A DNA stretch of 64,000 nt from Martelella limonii. GTDB taxonomy: Bacteria > Pseudomonadota > Alphaproteobacteria > Rhizobiales > Rhizobiaceae. The translations under genes were made by a program, and so were the position numbers. Positions within the stretch are counted from its first letter, which is position 1. Each line of letters begins with the position of its first letter. The notes under the pieces were generated by a model. The model was given only the letters and a program-made list of their open reading frames with translations, was not told the DNA's origin and made no database searches. Below are positions 26,570 to 35,014 of this stretch, piece after piece. The DNA is taken from contig NZ_JABUOU010000004.1 of assembly GCF_013344475.1 (NCBI RefSeq), forward strand, positions 85,286 through 149,285. Direction: 5' to 3'.

Positions 26570-27969
26570 TTGACCTCTCCGGCGACGGAGAGGTGCTGCA
26601 TTGCCTCGGGCGCTTCCGCGACCGCGTGCTGCAGCTCGACCAGCGTTGCCGTCACGCCGCCTTCATTGCGGATCAGGCAGCCCGCTCCCGGTCGGAGCGT
26701 AATCGTGTCGCCAGGTCCTATGCATCCTTTTCCTTGAGGGGACTGAACAGAGCCCGCGCAGACCGTGAGAACCCGGCCTCGATCTTCCAGCGCATCAAGC
26801 GCAAGCTCGGCACCCGGGATGATGTCATGCTCGATCAGCCGGTATCCCGTTCCGGTCTTCAGCGCAGTTCCGCCATGGGCCCGGTGCTTTCGGCCCTCGA
26901 CCGGCCGCTCGGCGCGTTCCTTGAGCGCCTTCAGCACCAGCGGTACATCCTGGGTGCGATCAAGGGAGGCAACCAGCATCGCATCTTCGGTATCGATGAT
27001 CGCGAGATTGTCGATACCCACGGTCGCGATCAGCTTGCCGTCATCGGCACGGATGTAGGAATTGACGGTATCGACCGCCAGCACGTCGCCGCTTGCGACA
27101 TTGCCGGCGTCGTCCTTGATGCCGATCTCGTAGAGCGACCGCCAGCTTCCGACATCATTCCACCGGATGGCGGCCGGCGCCAGCAGCACCCGTTCGCTGT
27201 GCTCGAACACCACGCTTTCGGTGGCGCGCGCATTGGCGTGCCTGAAATGACGGTCGGACAACACGATCCTGTCGGCCTCGCGCGCGGCGTGCGCGACAGC
27301 GGCCTTTACCGTTGCAGCGCCTTCCGGATCGAGCCGCTCATATTCGCCGATCAGCACGTCGGTGCGAAACAGGCTGACACCCGACGCCCAATAGGCGTTG
27401 CCTCCGGCAATCAGCGCTTCCGCAATTTCCCTGACCGGTTTCTCTATGAAATGGGAGACATTGCGCGCGCCGTCAAAATCCGCATTGGCCCCGCCATCCA
27501 CAATGTAGCCGTACCCGGTTTCGGCATAGGCCGGGCAGATGCCGAACAGCACGATCCGCCCGGCATCGGCAGCCGCGCGCATCGACAGAAGGACGGCACC
27601 GAAATCCCCCTCTATCAGATGATCGGAAGGCAGCACCGCCATCAGTGCGCCGGGCTCGCGCGCCTCGATCGCGTAGGCTGCGGCGAGGACGGCAGGCCCG
27701 GTGTGGCGTGCGGTTTCCTCGATCATCAGCGTGCCGGTCCTGCCGATTGCATGGAGCTGCGACCGCACCAGATTCCGATAGCGACTGTTCACGCTAACAT
27801 AAGGCGCGTGAAAGCCTGCACCGCTGTGACGTTCGACGGTGGCCTGGAAGAAGCTCGGCGACCCGCGTCCGGCAATGCGGTGGAACTGCTTCGGCGTCTC
27901 CACGCGGGACAGCGGCCAGAGCCGCATGCCGATACCACCGCACATGATCAGCGGGTAGACGGATTTCAT
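26566..27969 (-). CDS. algA: Mannose-1-phosphate guanylyltransferase (AlgA) with degenerate isomerase domain
   Basis: This 467-residue enzyme makes GDP-mannose, the precursor for AlgD. The start is the ATG at 27969, overlapping the alg44 stop (ATGA). Residues 1-~350 form the nucleotidyltransferase: PLIMCGGIGMRLWPLSR, VLPSDHLI, HFIEKP and IRWNDVGSWRSLYEIG. In bifunctional AlgA the C-terminal cupin carries the phosphomannose isomerase site (RPWG and Q.H..R.EHW). Here the corresponding stretch, about residues 370-455, still has cupin-like spacing (TGYRLIEHDIIPGAEL, QSPQGKGCIGPGDTITL) but reads LALDALEDRGRVL where metal ligands should be. The isomerase is probably dead, so fructose-6-phosphate conversion must occur elsewhere. 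algA lies mid-operon, not at the end as in Pseudomonas. Confidence 0.88.
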   Translation of the reverse strand: MKSVYPLIMCGGIGMRLWPLSRVETPKQFHRIAGRGSPSFFQATVERHSGAGFHAPYVSVNSRYRNLVRSQLHAIGRTGTLMIEETARHTGPAVLAAAYAIEAREPGALMAVLPSDHLIEGDFGAVLLSMRAAADAGRIVLFGICPAYAETGYGYIVDGGANADFDGARNVSHFIEKPVREIAEALIAGGNAYWASGVSLFRTDVLIGEYERLDPEGAATVKAAVAHAAREADRIVLSDRHFRHANARATESVVFEHSERVLLAPAAIRWNDVGSWRSLYEIGIKDDAGNVASGDVLAVDTVNSYIRADDGKLIATVGIDNLAIIDTEDAMLVASLDRTQDVPLVLKALKERAERPVEGRKHRAHGGTALKTGTGYRLIEHDIIPGAELALDALEDRGRVLTVCAGSVQSPQGKGCIGPGDTITLRPGAGCLIRNEGGVTATLVELQHAVAEAPEAMQHLSVAGEVK

Positions 27970-29141
27970 CGCATCGTCTCCGCATTGGCATGTCCGATCA
28001 GCGGCCAGCTCTGCGCCCTTTCGCTCACATCGTTGCCGGGGCGCAGGCGCGAAAGCCTCTCTTTCAGTCGGTCGAGGAACTTCCCATAGGGCTTGCTGGT
28101 AACCGTCAGCGCCACTGTCTTGCCGATGTCGGAGGCCGTGAGCTGCTCGCCCTGTGCCGTGAAGGTCACGGCGGCCATGGTTCCGGATCCGCCGTCTTCC
28201 GCCTTCACATCCGTGACCGTGAGCGGCAGATCGCTGCCGTCGGGAAGCGATGCCTTGGCCTCGGCGCCGAACAGCAGAAGCTTGGCAAGCTCGTCCGGCA
28301 TCACGGCCTTGATGGTCGGGCCGGAATCCGTGGTTCGGACATAGGCGATCGGCGTTCCGGGCAGCACGGTTGCGCCAACCGTGCCGCTTTCCGTCAGCAC
28401 GATCTTGCAATCGCAGGGATTGGAGAAATTCAGCATGCCGCCACGCGCCGATTGCAGCGAGAACACGACGCCGCCTTCGCCGGCATTCTGATCGACATAG
28501 GCGATCTGGCCCGCTTCAGGCGCCGTCAGCGGCAGACCTGCCGGCGTGACGGTGGCAAGGCCCGGAACCCGGTGGACGAAGATGTGGTAGTGAATGGTGT
28601 AAAGCGTGAGGCCGATCAGGCCGAGGGTCAGGAGGGTTACCATCAGCGCGCCGGCAAACCGGCGCATCCTTTCGCGGAAACTCTTGCGCGAAGGCGGCGC
28701 AGCGACCGACTTCTGCCGCACTTCCGGCGGTACCCTGAGCAACTCGTTGATCTGCACCAGATCACCCGCAAGATAGGCATTCATGATGTAGCGCAGATGC
28801 GCCAGATGCGGCCCGGTCGGATTGAGGAAGGTCAGCTTGCAGGTACCGCTGCTGCGGGCTTCCACCTGCACTTCGACCTCGATCGGCAGCACCACGGAAT
28901 AGCCCTCGAACTGAAAGCTGAACCGCGCGATGACGCGCCTTCCGGAAATATCGGCACCCGTCCATCCTCCGACATAGGCGGCCACCAGCGAGATCCCCAC
29001 GCCTTCCAGTTCCTGCCCGTCAAGAAAAACCGAGAACGGCATCCAGATCGAAGGATGATCGCTGTCGTGACCATTGTCGGGCAATGGCGGCTTCTGATCG
29101 TCGCCTCCGCTTTCGGATGTCAAACGGTTTTGCATAAGCAT
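27966..29141 (-). CDS. alg44: Alg44-like copolymerase with altered PilZ domain
   Basis: This 391-residue inner-membrane protein partners Alg8. The start is the ATG at 29141, with TAGGAG six bases upstream overlapping the alg8 stop. Residues ~30-130 form a PilZ-like domain (FSVFLDG, ARFSFQFEGYSVVLPIEVEVQVE, HLRYIMNAYLAGDL). One transmembrane segment follows at about residue 175 (LMVTLLTLGLIGLTLYTIHY), then a periplasmic HlyD-like part containing NPCDCKIV, equivalent to SPCDC of Pseudomonas Alg44. The c-di-GMP ligands known in Pseudomonas (RxxxR and DxSxxG) are not found: the first region reads HPSIWMPF and the second GISLVA. Alginate polymerisation normally needs c-di-GMP binding here, so control must differ. 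Identity as Alg44 is well supported by layout and the NPCDC block. Confidence 0.88.
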   Translation of the reverse strand: MLMQNRLTSESGGDDQKPPLPDNGHDSDHPSIWMPFSVFLDGQELEGVGISLVAAYVGGWTGADISGRRVIARFSFQFEGYSVVLPIEVEVQVEARSSGTCKLTFLNPTGPHLAHLRYIMNAYLAGDLVQINELLRVPPEVRQKSVAAPPSRKSFRERMRRFAGALMVTLLTLGLIGLTLYTIHYHIFVHRVPGLATVTPAGLPLTAPEAGQIAYVDQNAGEGGVVFSLQSARGGMLNFSNPCDCKIVLTESGTVGATVLPGTPIAYVRTTDSGPTIKAVMPDELAKLLLFGAEAKASLPDGSDLPLTVTDVKAEDGGSGTMAAVTFTAQGEQLTASDIGKTVALTVTSKPYGKFLDRLKERLSRLRPGNDVSERAQSWPLIGHANAETMR

Positions 29142-29150
29142 GCGAGACTC

Positions 29151-30623
29151 CTATGCGCCCGATATATCGACAAACCAGATCATGCCGAGTATCAGCCATG
29201 CTATCGCGAGCGCGTGCAGATATAAAGAAAATCCATCAGACCCGAAAAACCCCTTCTGCTCCGGTGCCTTTCCGGTCGCCGTGCTTTGGCGGGTCCATTT
29301 CTGGCGGTCGAGACGGAACAGAACGTAGGTCTTCACCAGCGATCCACCGATCTGCCCGAAATAGAGCAGGAAGGGATAGGTTGCCGGAAACCCGCCGCCG
29401 CGGAAGGTCGAGATCATCGTGCACATCACGTAGCGCGAGGCCATGACCCAGGCGATATAGGCGAGGAAGACGTAAGGGTTGAAGATGTAGGTTGCGAGAA
29501 GCATGCCGCACGGGCCTGCAAGCGTCGTCCACATCGACATGCGCTGGTCGAGGATCGACCACCATGTGAAGTAGCCGATCCGGCTCGCAGGCAGCGCCAG
29601 CGCGCGGTTGCTGGTTCTCAGCGTATTGCCGAACCAGCGGCGCATCAGAACGATGGCGGAATCATAGAAGCTGTCGCGCGGCTGGGTTTCCACCGAAACG
29701 GTTTTGACATCGGGCAGATAGCCCATCTTGTAGCCGTGCTTCAAAAGCCAGAACCAGCTCGACTTGTCGTCGCCGGTCAGGAAGTTTACCCGCCCGAAGC
29801 GCCAATGGTCGATGAAATCGTGCTGCACGCCCGAAATGAAGCCGGGATGGCTGGCGAGATCGCCGCGGAAAACCGACATCCGCCCCGTCAGCGTCAGCAC
29901 CCGCTCGCTGAGCCCCATCGAACTCATCATCAGCTGGCGCTGGGCGAAGCGCAGGTTGAACCAGTCCCGGAAGAGCCTGCCGCCCGACGCCTCGGAGATC
30001 TCGTCGGATGTCAGGGCACCCATGTTGTCGTCGGTGAAGAAGGGCGCGGATTTCGCGACCAGCGTCGGCGGCACGCGGGTATCGCCATCGACCAGAAAGA
30101 TCATGTCACGTCTGGTCGGATTGAGACGCGTAATGGTGCGCAGCGAGGTTGCCAGCGCGTCGCGCTTGCCGGTACCGGCAATGCGGTCGAACATCAGCGA
30201 CACCGTGCCCGACCGGCTTGCCTCGGAAGAAGCGAAGACCGACTTGATCAGCCGCACGTCGCTGGCATCGACGACCGATGAGACGATGGTGGCCCCGCCT
30301 TCCGACAGGCGCGCGGCCTCGAAGATGGAGCGGTAGACCGGCGCGGTGATCGCCGGCTCGATCTTGTAGGTGGTCACCAGAAAGAAGGCGTGGGCGCGGT
30401 AGGGCAGCTTCTCATAAAGTGCCTCCGCCTTCCGCCGCCTCCGCGGAAATGCGACCATCAGATAGTATTTGGCGCGGATGAAATTCAGTATCCCCCACGA
30501 ATACCGCCAGATCCCGAGTGCGCCGATCGTCAGCGCCAATTCGCCGGACTTGCCGACGACGTTGGGTGCCGCGAACAGCGCGAGATTGATGACGGTCAGG
30601 ATGTAGAGGATATGAAACAGCAT
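29151..30623 (-). CDS. alg8: Alg8 glycosyltransferase, polymannuronate synthase
   Basis: This 490-residue family 2 glycosyltransferase of the inner membrane polymerises GDP-mannuronate. The start is the ATG at 30623; TAGGA, overlapping the algD stop, lies upstream (a GTG directly before it is too close to that site). Two N-terminal membrane segments are followed by the cytoplasmic catalytic domain with FLVDGDTRVPP (about residue 179), TGDDKSSWFW (about 284) and MRRWFGNTLR, the Q/RxxRW-type product site (about 327), then three or more C-terminal membrane segments. All motifs known from Pseudomonas Alg8 are present and the length is nearly the same (494 there). This is the best evidence that the operon makes a mannuronan-type chain. 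Confidence 0.93.
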   Translation of the reverse strand: MLFHILYILTVINLALFAAPNVVGKSGELALTIGALGIWRYSWGILNFIRAKYYLMVAFPRRRRKAEALYEKLPYRAHAFFLVTTYKIEPAITAPVYRSIFEAARLSEGGATIVSSVVDASDVRLIKSVFASSEASRSGTVSLMFDRIAGTGKRDALATSLRTITRLNPTRRDMIFLVDGDTRVPPTLVAKSAPFFTDDNMGALTSDEISEASGGRLFRDWFNLRFAQRQLMMSSMGLSERVLTLTGRMSVFRGDLASHPGFISGVQHDFIDHWRFGRVNFLTGDDKSSWFWLLKHGYKMGYLPDVKTVSVETQPRDSFYDSAIVLMRRWFGNTLRTSNRALALPASRIGYFTWWSILDQRMSMWTTLAGPCGMLLATYIFNPYVFLAYIAWVMASRYVMCTMISTFRGGGFPATYPFLLYFGQIGGSLVKTYVLFRLDRQKWTRQSTATGKAPEQKGFFGSDGFSLYLHALAIAWLILGMIWFVDISGA

Positions 30624-30629
30624 CACGTC

Positions 30630-31949
30630 CTACCAGCAAATGCCTTCATAAAGGCCCTCTGAAACGGCGTTAGGCGAAAGCCGGGCGAGATCCACAATCG
30701 GTTTTTGGCCGATGAGGGCCGAGAGCGGCTCGACCACCTCCTTGTAGCGATGGCCGACCACGATGATGTCTGACAACGCTGTCAGCTCTGCCAGATCGCC
30801 GATCAGAAGCGATGGCAGGTCGGCGACCTTGTCATTTCCGCGCCCGGCGCCGCTCATGCCCTCATCGTAAGCCTCCTTTACGGATGGATCGTAGATCCTG
30901 ACTTCGTAGCCGCTGTCGATGAGACGGCTTGCAAGGGCCGCAAGCGGGCTTTCGCGCAGATCGTCGGTTCCCGGCTTGAAGCTGATGCCGACCATGCCGA
31001 CCGTGCGTCCTTCAAAGGATTTCACCAGCGTTTCGGCGCGCGCGATCTGGTTTTCATTGGCAGCGAGGACGCCCTCCAGAAGCGGGGCCGCGACAGCGTT
31101 GGAGTTTGCAAGAAAGCGAAGCGCGCGCAGGTCCTTCGGCAGGCAGGAGCCGCCGAAGGCGAAGCCGGGCCTCAGGAAATAGGGCGTCATCGCGACCTTG
31201 TCATCCGAGCAGAGGATCTTCATCACCGCCTGGCCGTCAACGCCGACGCTCTTGGCAATGTTGCCGATCTCGTTGGCGAAGGTGATCTTGGCAGCGCGCC
31301 AGCTGTTGCTGGTATATTTGATCATCTCCGCCGTCTTCATGTCGACCGCGTGATGCTTGCCAGGAAGGTCCGCATTGAGATCGCGGAGGGCCGTCATCGT
31401 GGCCTCGTCCATCGCGCCATAGACAATCAGGCACGGATCGAAATAGTCCGCAACGGCCGTTCCCTCGCGCAGGAATTCGGGGAAATAGCCGACGCCGAAA
31501 TCCGTTCCCGCCTTCAGCCCGGACGCCTTTTCCAGCTCCGGAACGCAGACGCCCTCCATTGTGCCCGGCACCAGGGTGGAGCGCATGATCACGCTGTGAC
31601 TACCCTTCTTTTCGGCAAGAACCTGACCGATCGAGCGGCAGAGCGCGGTGACGTATGACAGGCCGATTGCTCCGCTCGCCTCGCTCGGCGTGCCGACGCA
31701 GACGATCGACACGTCCGTCGAAAGCACAGCCTCGGCGATATCCGTCGTTGCCGAAAGCCTGCCGGCATTGTGATTTGCGGAAACCAGCGCATCGAGCCGC
31801 TCCTCGACGATCGGGGTGCGCCCCGCATTGACGGCTTCGACCTTGTCGCGATCGATGTCGACAGCGATCACGCGATGACCCTGCTCTGCAAGGCAGGCGG
31901 CAGACACGGTGCCCGTATAACCAATACCAAAAACACTTACGCTCAGCAC
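30630..31949 (-). CDS. algD: GDP-mannose 6-dehydrogenase
   Basis: This is the first gene of the operon, 439 residues, oxidising GDP-mannose twice to GDP-mannuronate with NAD, the committed step of alginate-type synthesis. It has the N-terminal Rossmann motif FGIGYTGTVSAACLAEQGH, PEFLREG, the KYTSNSWRAAKITFANEIGN block, catalytic Cys in FGGSCLPKDLRAL (about residue 267) and C-terminal GISFKPGTDDLRESP. Everything expected for AlgD is intact. It starts at GTG 31949, preceded by AGGAGGG. A 320-base upstream region with an inverted repeat should carry the operon promoter. Confidence 0.95.
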   Translation of the reverse strand: MLSVSVFGIGYTGTVSAACLAEQGHRVIAVDIDRDKVEAVNAGRTPIVEERLDALVSANHNAGRLSATTDIAEAVLSTDVSIVCVGTPSEASGAIGLSYVTALCRSIGQVLAEKKGSHSVIMRSTLVPGTMEGVCVPELEKASGLKAGTDFGVGYFPEFLREGTAVADYFDPCLIVYGAMDEATMTALRDLNADLPGKHHAVDMKTAEMIKYTSNSWRAAKITFANEIGNIAKSVGVDGQAVMKILCSDDKVAMTPYFLRPGFAFGGSCLPKDLRALRFLANSNAVAAPLLEGVLAANENQIARAETLVKSFEGRTVGMVGISFKPGTDDLRESPLAALASRLIDSGYEVRIYDPSVKEAYDEGMSGAGRGNDKVADLPSLLIGDLAELTALSDIIVVGHRYKEVVEPLSALIGQKPIVDLARLSPNAVSEGLYEGICW

Positions 31950-32021
31950 ACGACCCTCCTTTGGGCCAAGGGGCGGACGCCGCCGGCAACCCGCTCATCA
32001 TGTTCAAATTTCAATGCCACA

Positions 32022-32056
32022 CGGTGCGTCGGTGCCAGCATGAAAGAGACGCACCG
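32022..32056. promoter_or_regulatory. Inverted repeat in the algD leader
   Basis: CGGTGCGTC (32022-32030) and GACGCACCG (32048-32056) form a perfect 9-bp inverted repeat with a 17-base spacer, 73-107 bases upstream of the algD start. It could be an operator or a leader hairpin in the mRNA. A TATATA near 32180 on the minus strand may be a -10 element, but no matching -35 was found. The rest of the 31950-32269 gap shows no gene. Confidence 0.5.
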
Positions 32057-32226
32057 CGCGCAATCACTTTTCATGTCCCGGCGACACCTGCGCCCATGGC
32101 GTCAGCCGGCATTCCTGTCAAAATGCACTTGTCTTCCTGGCGGCCATTGACGACCGCGAGCAGATAACCATCCGGAAACTATATACCCGAATTCTAAAGA
32201 TAGAGTATGCGCTTGGGCGCAAAGCA

Positions 32227-32239
32227 GCCGGTTTCCGGC
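32227..32239 (-). terminator. Weak terminator candidate after the dehydratase gene
   Basis: GCCGG-TTT-CCGGC lies 31 bases after the stop codon of the dehydratase; on the minus strand it is followed by TGCTTT. The short stem and poor U-run make this weak, so readthrough into the alg operon is possible. Confidence 0.3.
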
Positions 32240-32269
32240 CATTTCGCACTTTATCGAAGGCAGCGGCGA

Positions 32270-34036
32270 TCAATGGTTGTGGCGCGGGGGACGCGAGACG
32301 ATGTCGCGGAAGGTCTCCGCTCCCTCGATCGTCGCGCCCTTGTCGAGCTGCGTCACGGTCTGCCGGTAGAGGCGCTGCCAGGGCGTTGCATCGTCCGGAA
32401 CCTTCGGGACACCCTCGCCCTTCCTGCGATCGATCTCGTCCTGATCGACCAGCATGTTGCAGCGGCCCTCGTTGAAGTCGATACGGATCAGGTCGCCATC
32501 CCGCAGATAGGCAAGGCCGCCCCCTGCCGCACTTTCGGGCGATGCGTTGAGAATGGAAGGGCTGTCTGCCGTGCCCGACTGGCGCCCATCGCCGATCGTT
32601 GGCAGGCTGGTGATGCCCTGCTTCAAGAGCCGGTCCGGCGGCTGCATGTTGACCACTTCGGCAGACCCCGGCCAGCCGAGGGGACCGGCGCCCCTGATGA
32701 CGAGAATAGTCGTCTCGTCGATATCGAGCGCCGGATCGTTGATCCGCTGATGGTAGTCCTCCGAGCCATCGAAGATCACCGCCTTGCCGGTGAACACGCC
32801 CTCCTCGCCCGGCTTCATCAGATAGCGCTTGCGGAACTCGTCGGAGATCACGCTCATCTTCATGATGGCGAAATCGAAGAGATTGCCGCGCATGACCAGA
32901 AAGCCGGCGCGCTCATGAAGGGGCGCGTCATAGGGCAGGATAACCTCGCGATCGCTTGCCTCTCGTCCTGAAAGGTTTTCCGCCATGGTCGATCCGGTCA
33001 CGGTCTCAGCATCGCCATCGAGCTTTCCGGCCTGCAGCAGCTCCCACATCACAGCCGGCACGCCGCCCGCGCGATGGAAGCGCTCTCCGAGATATTCGCC
33101 GGCGGGCTGGACATTGGCAAGCAACGGAATGTCGTAGCCATGGTCCTGCCAGTCATCGGGCCCGATCTCGATCCCGGCGTGGCGGGCGATGGCTGCCAGA
33201 TGCGGCTGGGCATTGGTGGAGCCGCCGATGGCCGCATTGACTCGAATGGCGTTGAGAAACGCCTTTCGCGTCAGGATATCGAGCGGGCGGATATTCTCCC
33301 TTACCAGTTCAACGGCCCGCCTGCCGGTGCGATAGCCCATCTGACCGCGCGCCCGGTAGGCCGCCGGGATGGCAGCGCAGCCCGTCAGCGACATGCCGAG
33401 CGCCTCGGCGAGCGCGTTCATCGTGGATGCCGTGCCCATCGTGTTGCAATGGCCGACCGAGGGCGCGCTTTCGAGCGCTGCCTCCAGAAACTCCTCCCGC
33501 GTGATCTCGCCTGCGGCAAGCTTGCGGCGCGCGCGCCAGATCACGGTGCCCGACCCCACCAGCTCGCCCTCATGCCAGCCGTCGAGCATCGGGCCGCCGG
33601 AATAGACGATCGCGGGAATATTGACGGTGGCCGCTGCCATCAGCGCCGATGGCGTGGTCTTGTCGCATCCCGTCGTCAGCACCACGCCATCGAGCGGATA
33701 ACCGTAGAGAATTTCGACAAGCCCCAGATAGGCGAGGTTGCGGTCAAGCGCTGCGGTCGGACGCTTGCAGTTTTCAAACAGCGGATGGGACGGAAACTCG
33801 ATCGGAATGCCGCCTTCATCGCGAATGCCATCGCGCACCCGGCGCGCAAGATCGAGGTGATGACGGTTGCAGGGATTGATGTCGCTGCCGCTCTGGGCGA
33901 TGCCGATGATCGGACGGCCGGAACGCAGCTCTTCAGGCGTCGTGCCGTAATTCATGAACCGCTCCAGATAGAGCGCAGTCATATCCGCGTGGTCCGGATT
34001 GTCGAACCAGTCTTGCGAACGCAGTCTCGTCATCAT
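32270..34036 (-). CDS. IlvD/Edd family sugar-acid dehydratase
   Basis: This 588-residue iron-sulfur dehydratase belongs to the family of dihydroxyacid, phosphogluconate, arabinonate and xylonate dehydratases. Cluster-binding cysteines are in INPCNRHH, LTTGCDKTTPS and SVGHCNTMGTASTM; NAAIGGSTNAQPHLAAIAR and IGDGRQSGTADSPSILNASPESAAGGG are also typical. The N-terminus LRSQDWFDNPDHADMTALYLERF places it with the sugar-acid rather than the branched-chain amino-acid group, in my reading. The substrate is likely a pentonate or hexonate, but cannot be chosen from sequence. Two consecutive ATG codons compete as start at 34036. No other sugar catabolic gene adjoins it. Confidence 0.88.
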   Translation of the reverse strand: MMTRLRSQDWFDNPDHADMTALYLERFMNYGTTPEELRSGRPIIGIAQSGSDINPCNRHHLDLARRVRDGIRDEGGIPIEFPSHPLFENCKRPTAALDRNLAYLGLVEILYGYPLDGVVLTTGCDKTTPSALMAAATVNIPAIVYSGGPMLDGWHEGELVGSGTVIWRARRKLAAGEITREEFLEAALESAPSVGHCNTMGTASTMNALAEALGMSLTGCAAIPAAYRARGQMGYRTGRRAVELVRENIRPLDILTRKAFLNAIRVNAAIGGSTNAQPHLAAIARHAGIEIGPDDWQDHGYDIPLLANVQPAGEYLGERFHRAGGVPAVMWELLQAGKLDGDAETVTGSTMAENLSGREASDREVILPYDAPLHERAGFLVMRGNLFDFAIMKMSVISDEFRKRYLMKPGEEGVFTGKAVIFDGSEDYHQRINDPALDIDETTILVIRGAGPLGWPGSAEVVNMQPPDRLLKQGITSLPTIGDGRQSGTADSPSILNASPESAAGGGLAYLRDGDLIRIDFNEGRCNMLVDQDEIDRRKGEGVPKVPDDATPWQRLYRQTVTQLDKGATIEGAETFRDIVSRPPRHNH

Positions 34037-34265
34037 CTTTTCTCCCGCCCGAAGGCCCCTCAGTCAGGCCAAAGTGACGAAACTCTCCGCCGCGGTCCAC
34101 CGTGTCGAAGCTTTTTCATCACTTTCTTTCCGCTTGAAGCACTCAAGCACAAAACACGTCTGCCCCCGCCGTTTATGCAGCACTCTGCGAAAAATAAAGC
34201 GCGTTGCGGAACGTTCGTCGCAAGCAGCCGTTTATCAGGTATCGAATTCAACCGGAGCAGAAAAA
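34037..34265. other. Divergent promoter region of dehydratase and small membrane protein genes
   Basis: These 229 bases separate two divergent units. I see no gene and cannot name a promoter or operator with confidence. Confidence 0.3.
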
Positions 34266-34340
34266 ATGAGTGGTATTATTTATCTCGTCGGCCTGATCGT
34301 TGTGGTCATGTTCATCCTGTCCGTTCTTGGTCTGGCCTGA
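34266..34340 (+). CDS. 24-residue single-span membrane microprotein
   Basis: The frame MSGIIYLVGLIVVVMFILSV followed by LGLA is nearly all hydrophobic and would form one transmembrane helix. GGAG lies eight bases before the ATG, and the stop is two bases before the next gene, so it is probably translated and coupled. Very short membrane proteins of this type are found in rhizobia, usually unannotated. It may assist the membrane protein encoded next; this is inference. Confidence 0.7.
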   Translation: MSGIIYLVGLIVVVMFILSVLGLA

Positions 34341-34342
34341 TC

Positions 34343-34957
34343 ATGAGCGATATTGACCACACAATCCCCGCAGCACCGCCTGCAGCCAAACCTGGCGTGT
34401 CCTATCTGGAATGGGGCACCATCTTTGGCGGCGCGGTGGTCGCTGGAGCGCTGACCGTTGTGCTGACTCAGTTCGGAACCGGTATCGGCCTCGCCACCGC
34501 TGACCCGACTGTTGAAGATGGCCTTACCTGGGGCATTTTCCTGGTAGGTCTCTGGCTCGTTCTGGTCGCCTTCGCCAGCGCCAGCGCGGGCGGCTATGTC
34601 GCCGGACGCATGCGTTCCCACTTCGGCGATGGCACCAAGGATGAGAGCGAATTCCGCGATGGCATTCACGGCATCGTCGTCTGGGCTCTGGCAACCGTCG
34701 TCATGGGCCTCGCCGCCGGTCTTTCCGCCGCCATCTCCGGCCTTGCAGCACCTGCTGCCGACCCGGAAGTCAGCGCCGAGCTGATGAGCCTGATGCATTC
34801 CGCCTCGACGATCACGGCCTTCGCCTCCGGCGCCGGTGCCGTCCTCGCTGCCGCCGGTGCATGGTTTGCAGCAGTCGCCGGTGGTTCGCACCGCGATGAA
34901 GGCATCGCGATCTCGGAATTCCGCGGCCCGTTCTTCCGCCGCAGAACACTTCCGTGA
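34343..34957 (+). CDS. Membrane protein with glycine- and alanine-rich spans
   Basis: This 204-residue protein has about four transmembrane segments: WGTIFGGAVVAGALTVVLTQ, GIFLVGLWLVLVAFASASAG, GIVVWALATVVMGLAAGLSA and TITAFASGAGAVLAAAGAWF. Hydrophilic ends carry PAAPPAAKPG and HRDEGIAISEFRG. Many small-residue motifs suggest tight helix packing, as in the PhnA-like or tumour-necrosis-like membrane proteins of rhizobia, but I do not recognise a function. It follows the microprotein gene by two bases and ends 25 bases before a strong terminator. Confidence 0.8.
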   Translation: MSDIDHTIPAAPPAAKPGVSYLEWGTIFGGAVVAGALTVVLTQFGTGIGLATADPTVEDGLTWGIFLVGLWLVLVAFASASAGGYVAGRMRSHFGDGTKDESEFRDGIHGIVVWALATVVMGLAAGLSAAISGLAAPAADPEVSAELMSLMHSASTITAFASGAGAVLAAAGAWFAAVAGGSHRDEGIAISEFRGPFFRRRTLP

Positions 34958-34982
34958 TTTCGCGAAATCATCAAACATGAAG

Positions 34983-35009
34983 AAGGGTCCGATTTCGGGC
35001 CCTTTTTTT
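34983..35009 (+). terminator. Rho-independent terminator
   Basis: AAGGGTCCG (34983-34991), loop ATTT, CGGGCCCTT (34996-35004) with one G-U pair, then seven T (35003-35009). It ends the microprotein/membrane protein unit and lies six bases from the convergent mscS-like stop. Confidence 0.9.
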
Positions 35010-35014
35010 ATGCC

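Noticed and set aside
31950-32269. Sigma-54 or AlgU-type promoter for algD
   Set aside because: I searched both strands for GG-N10-GC and GAACTT-type elements and found none convincing.
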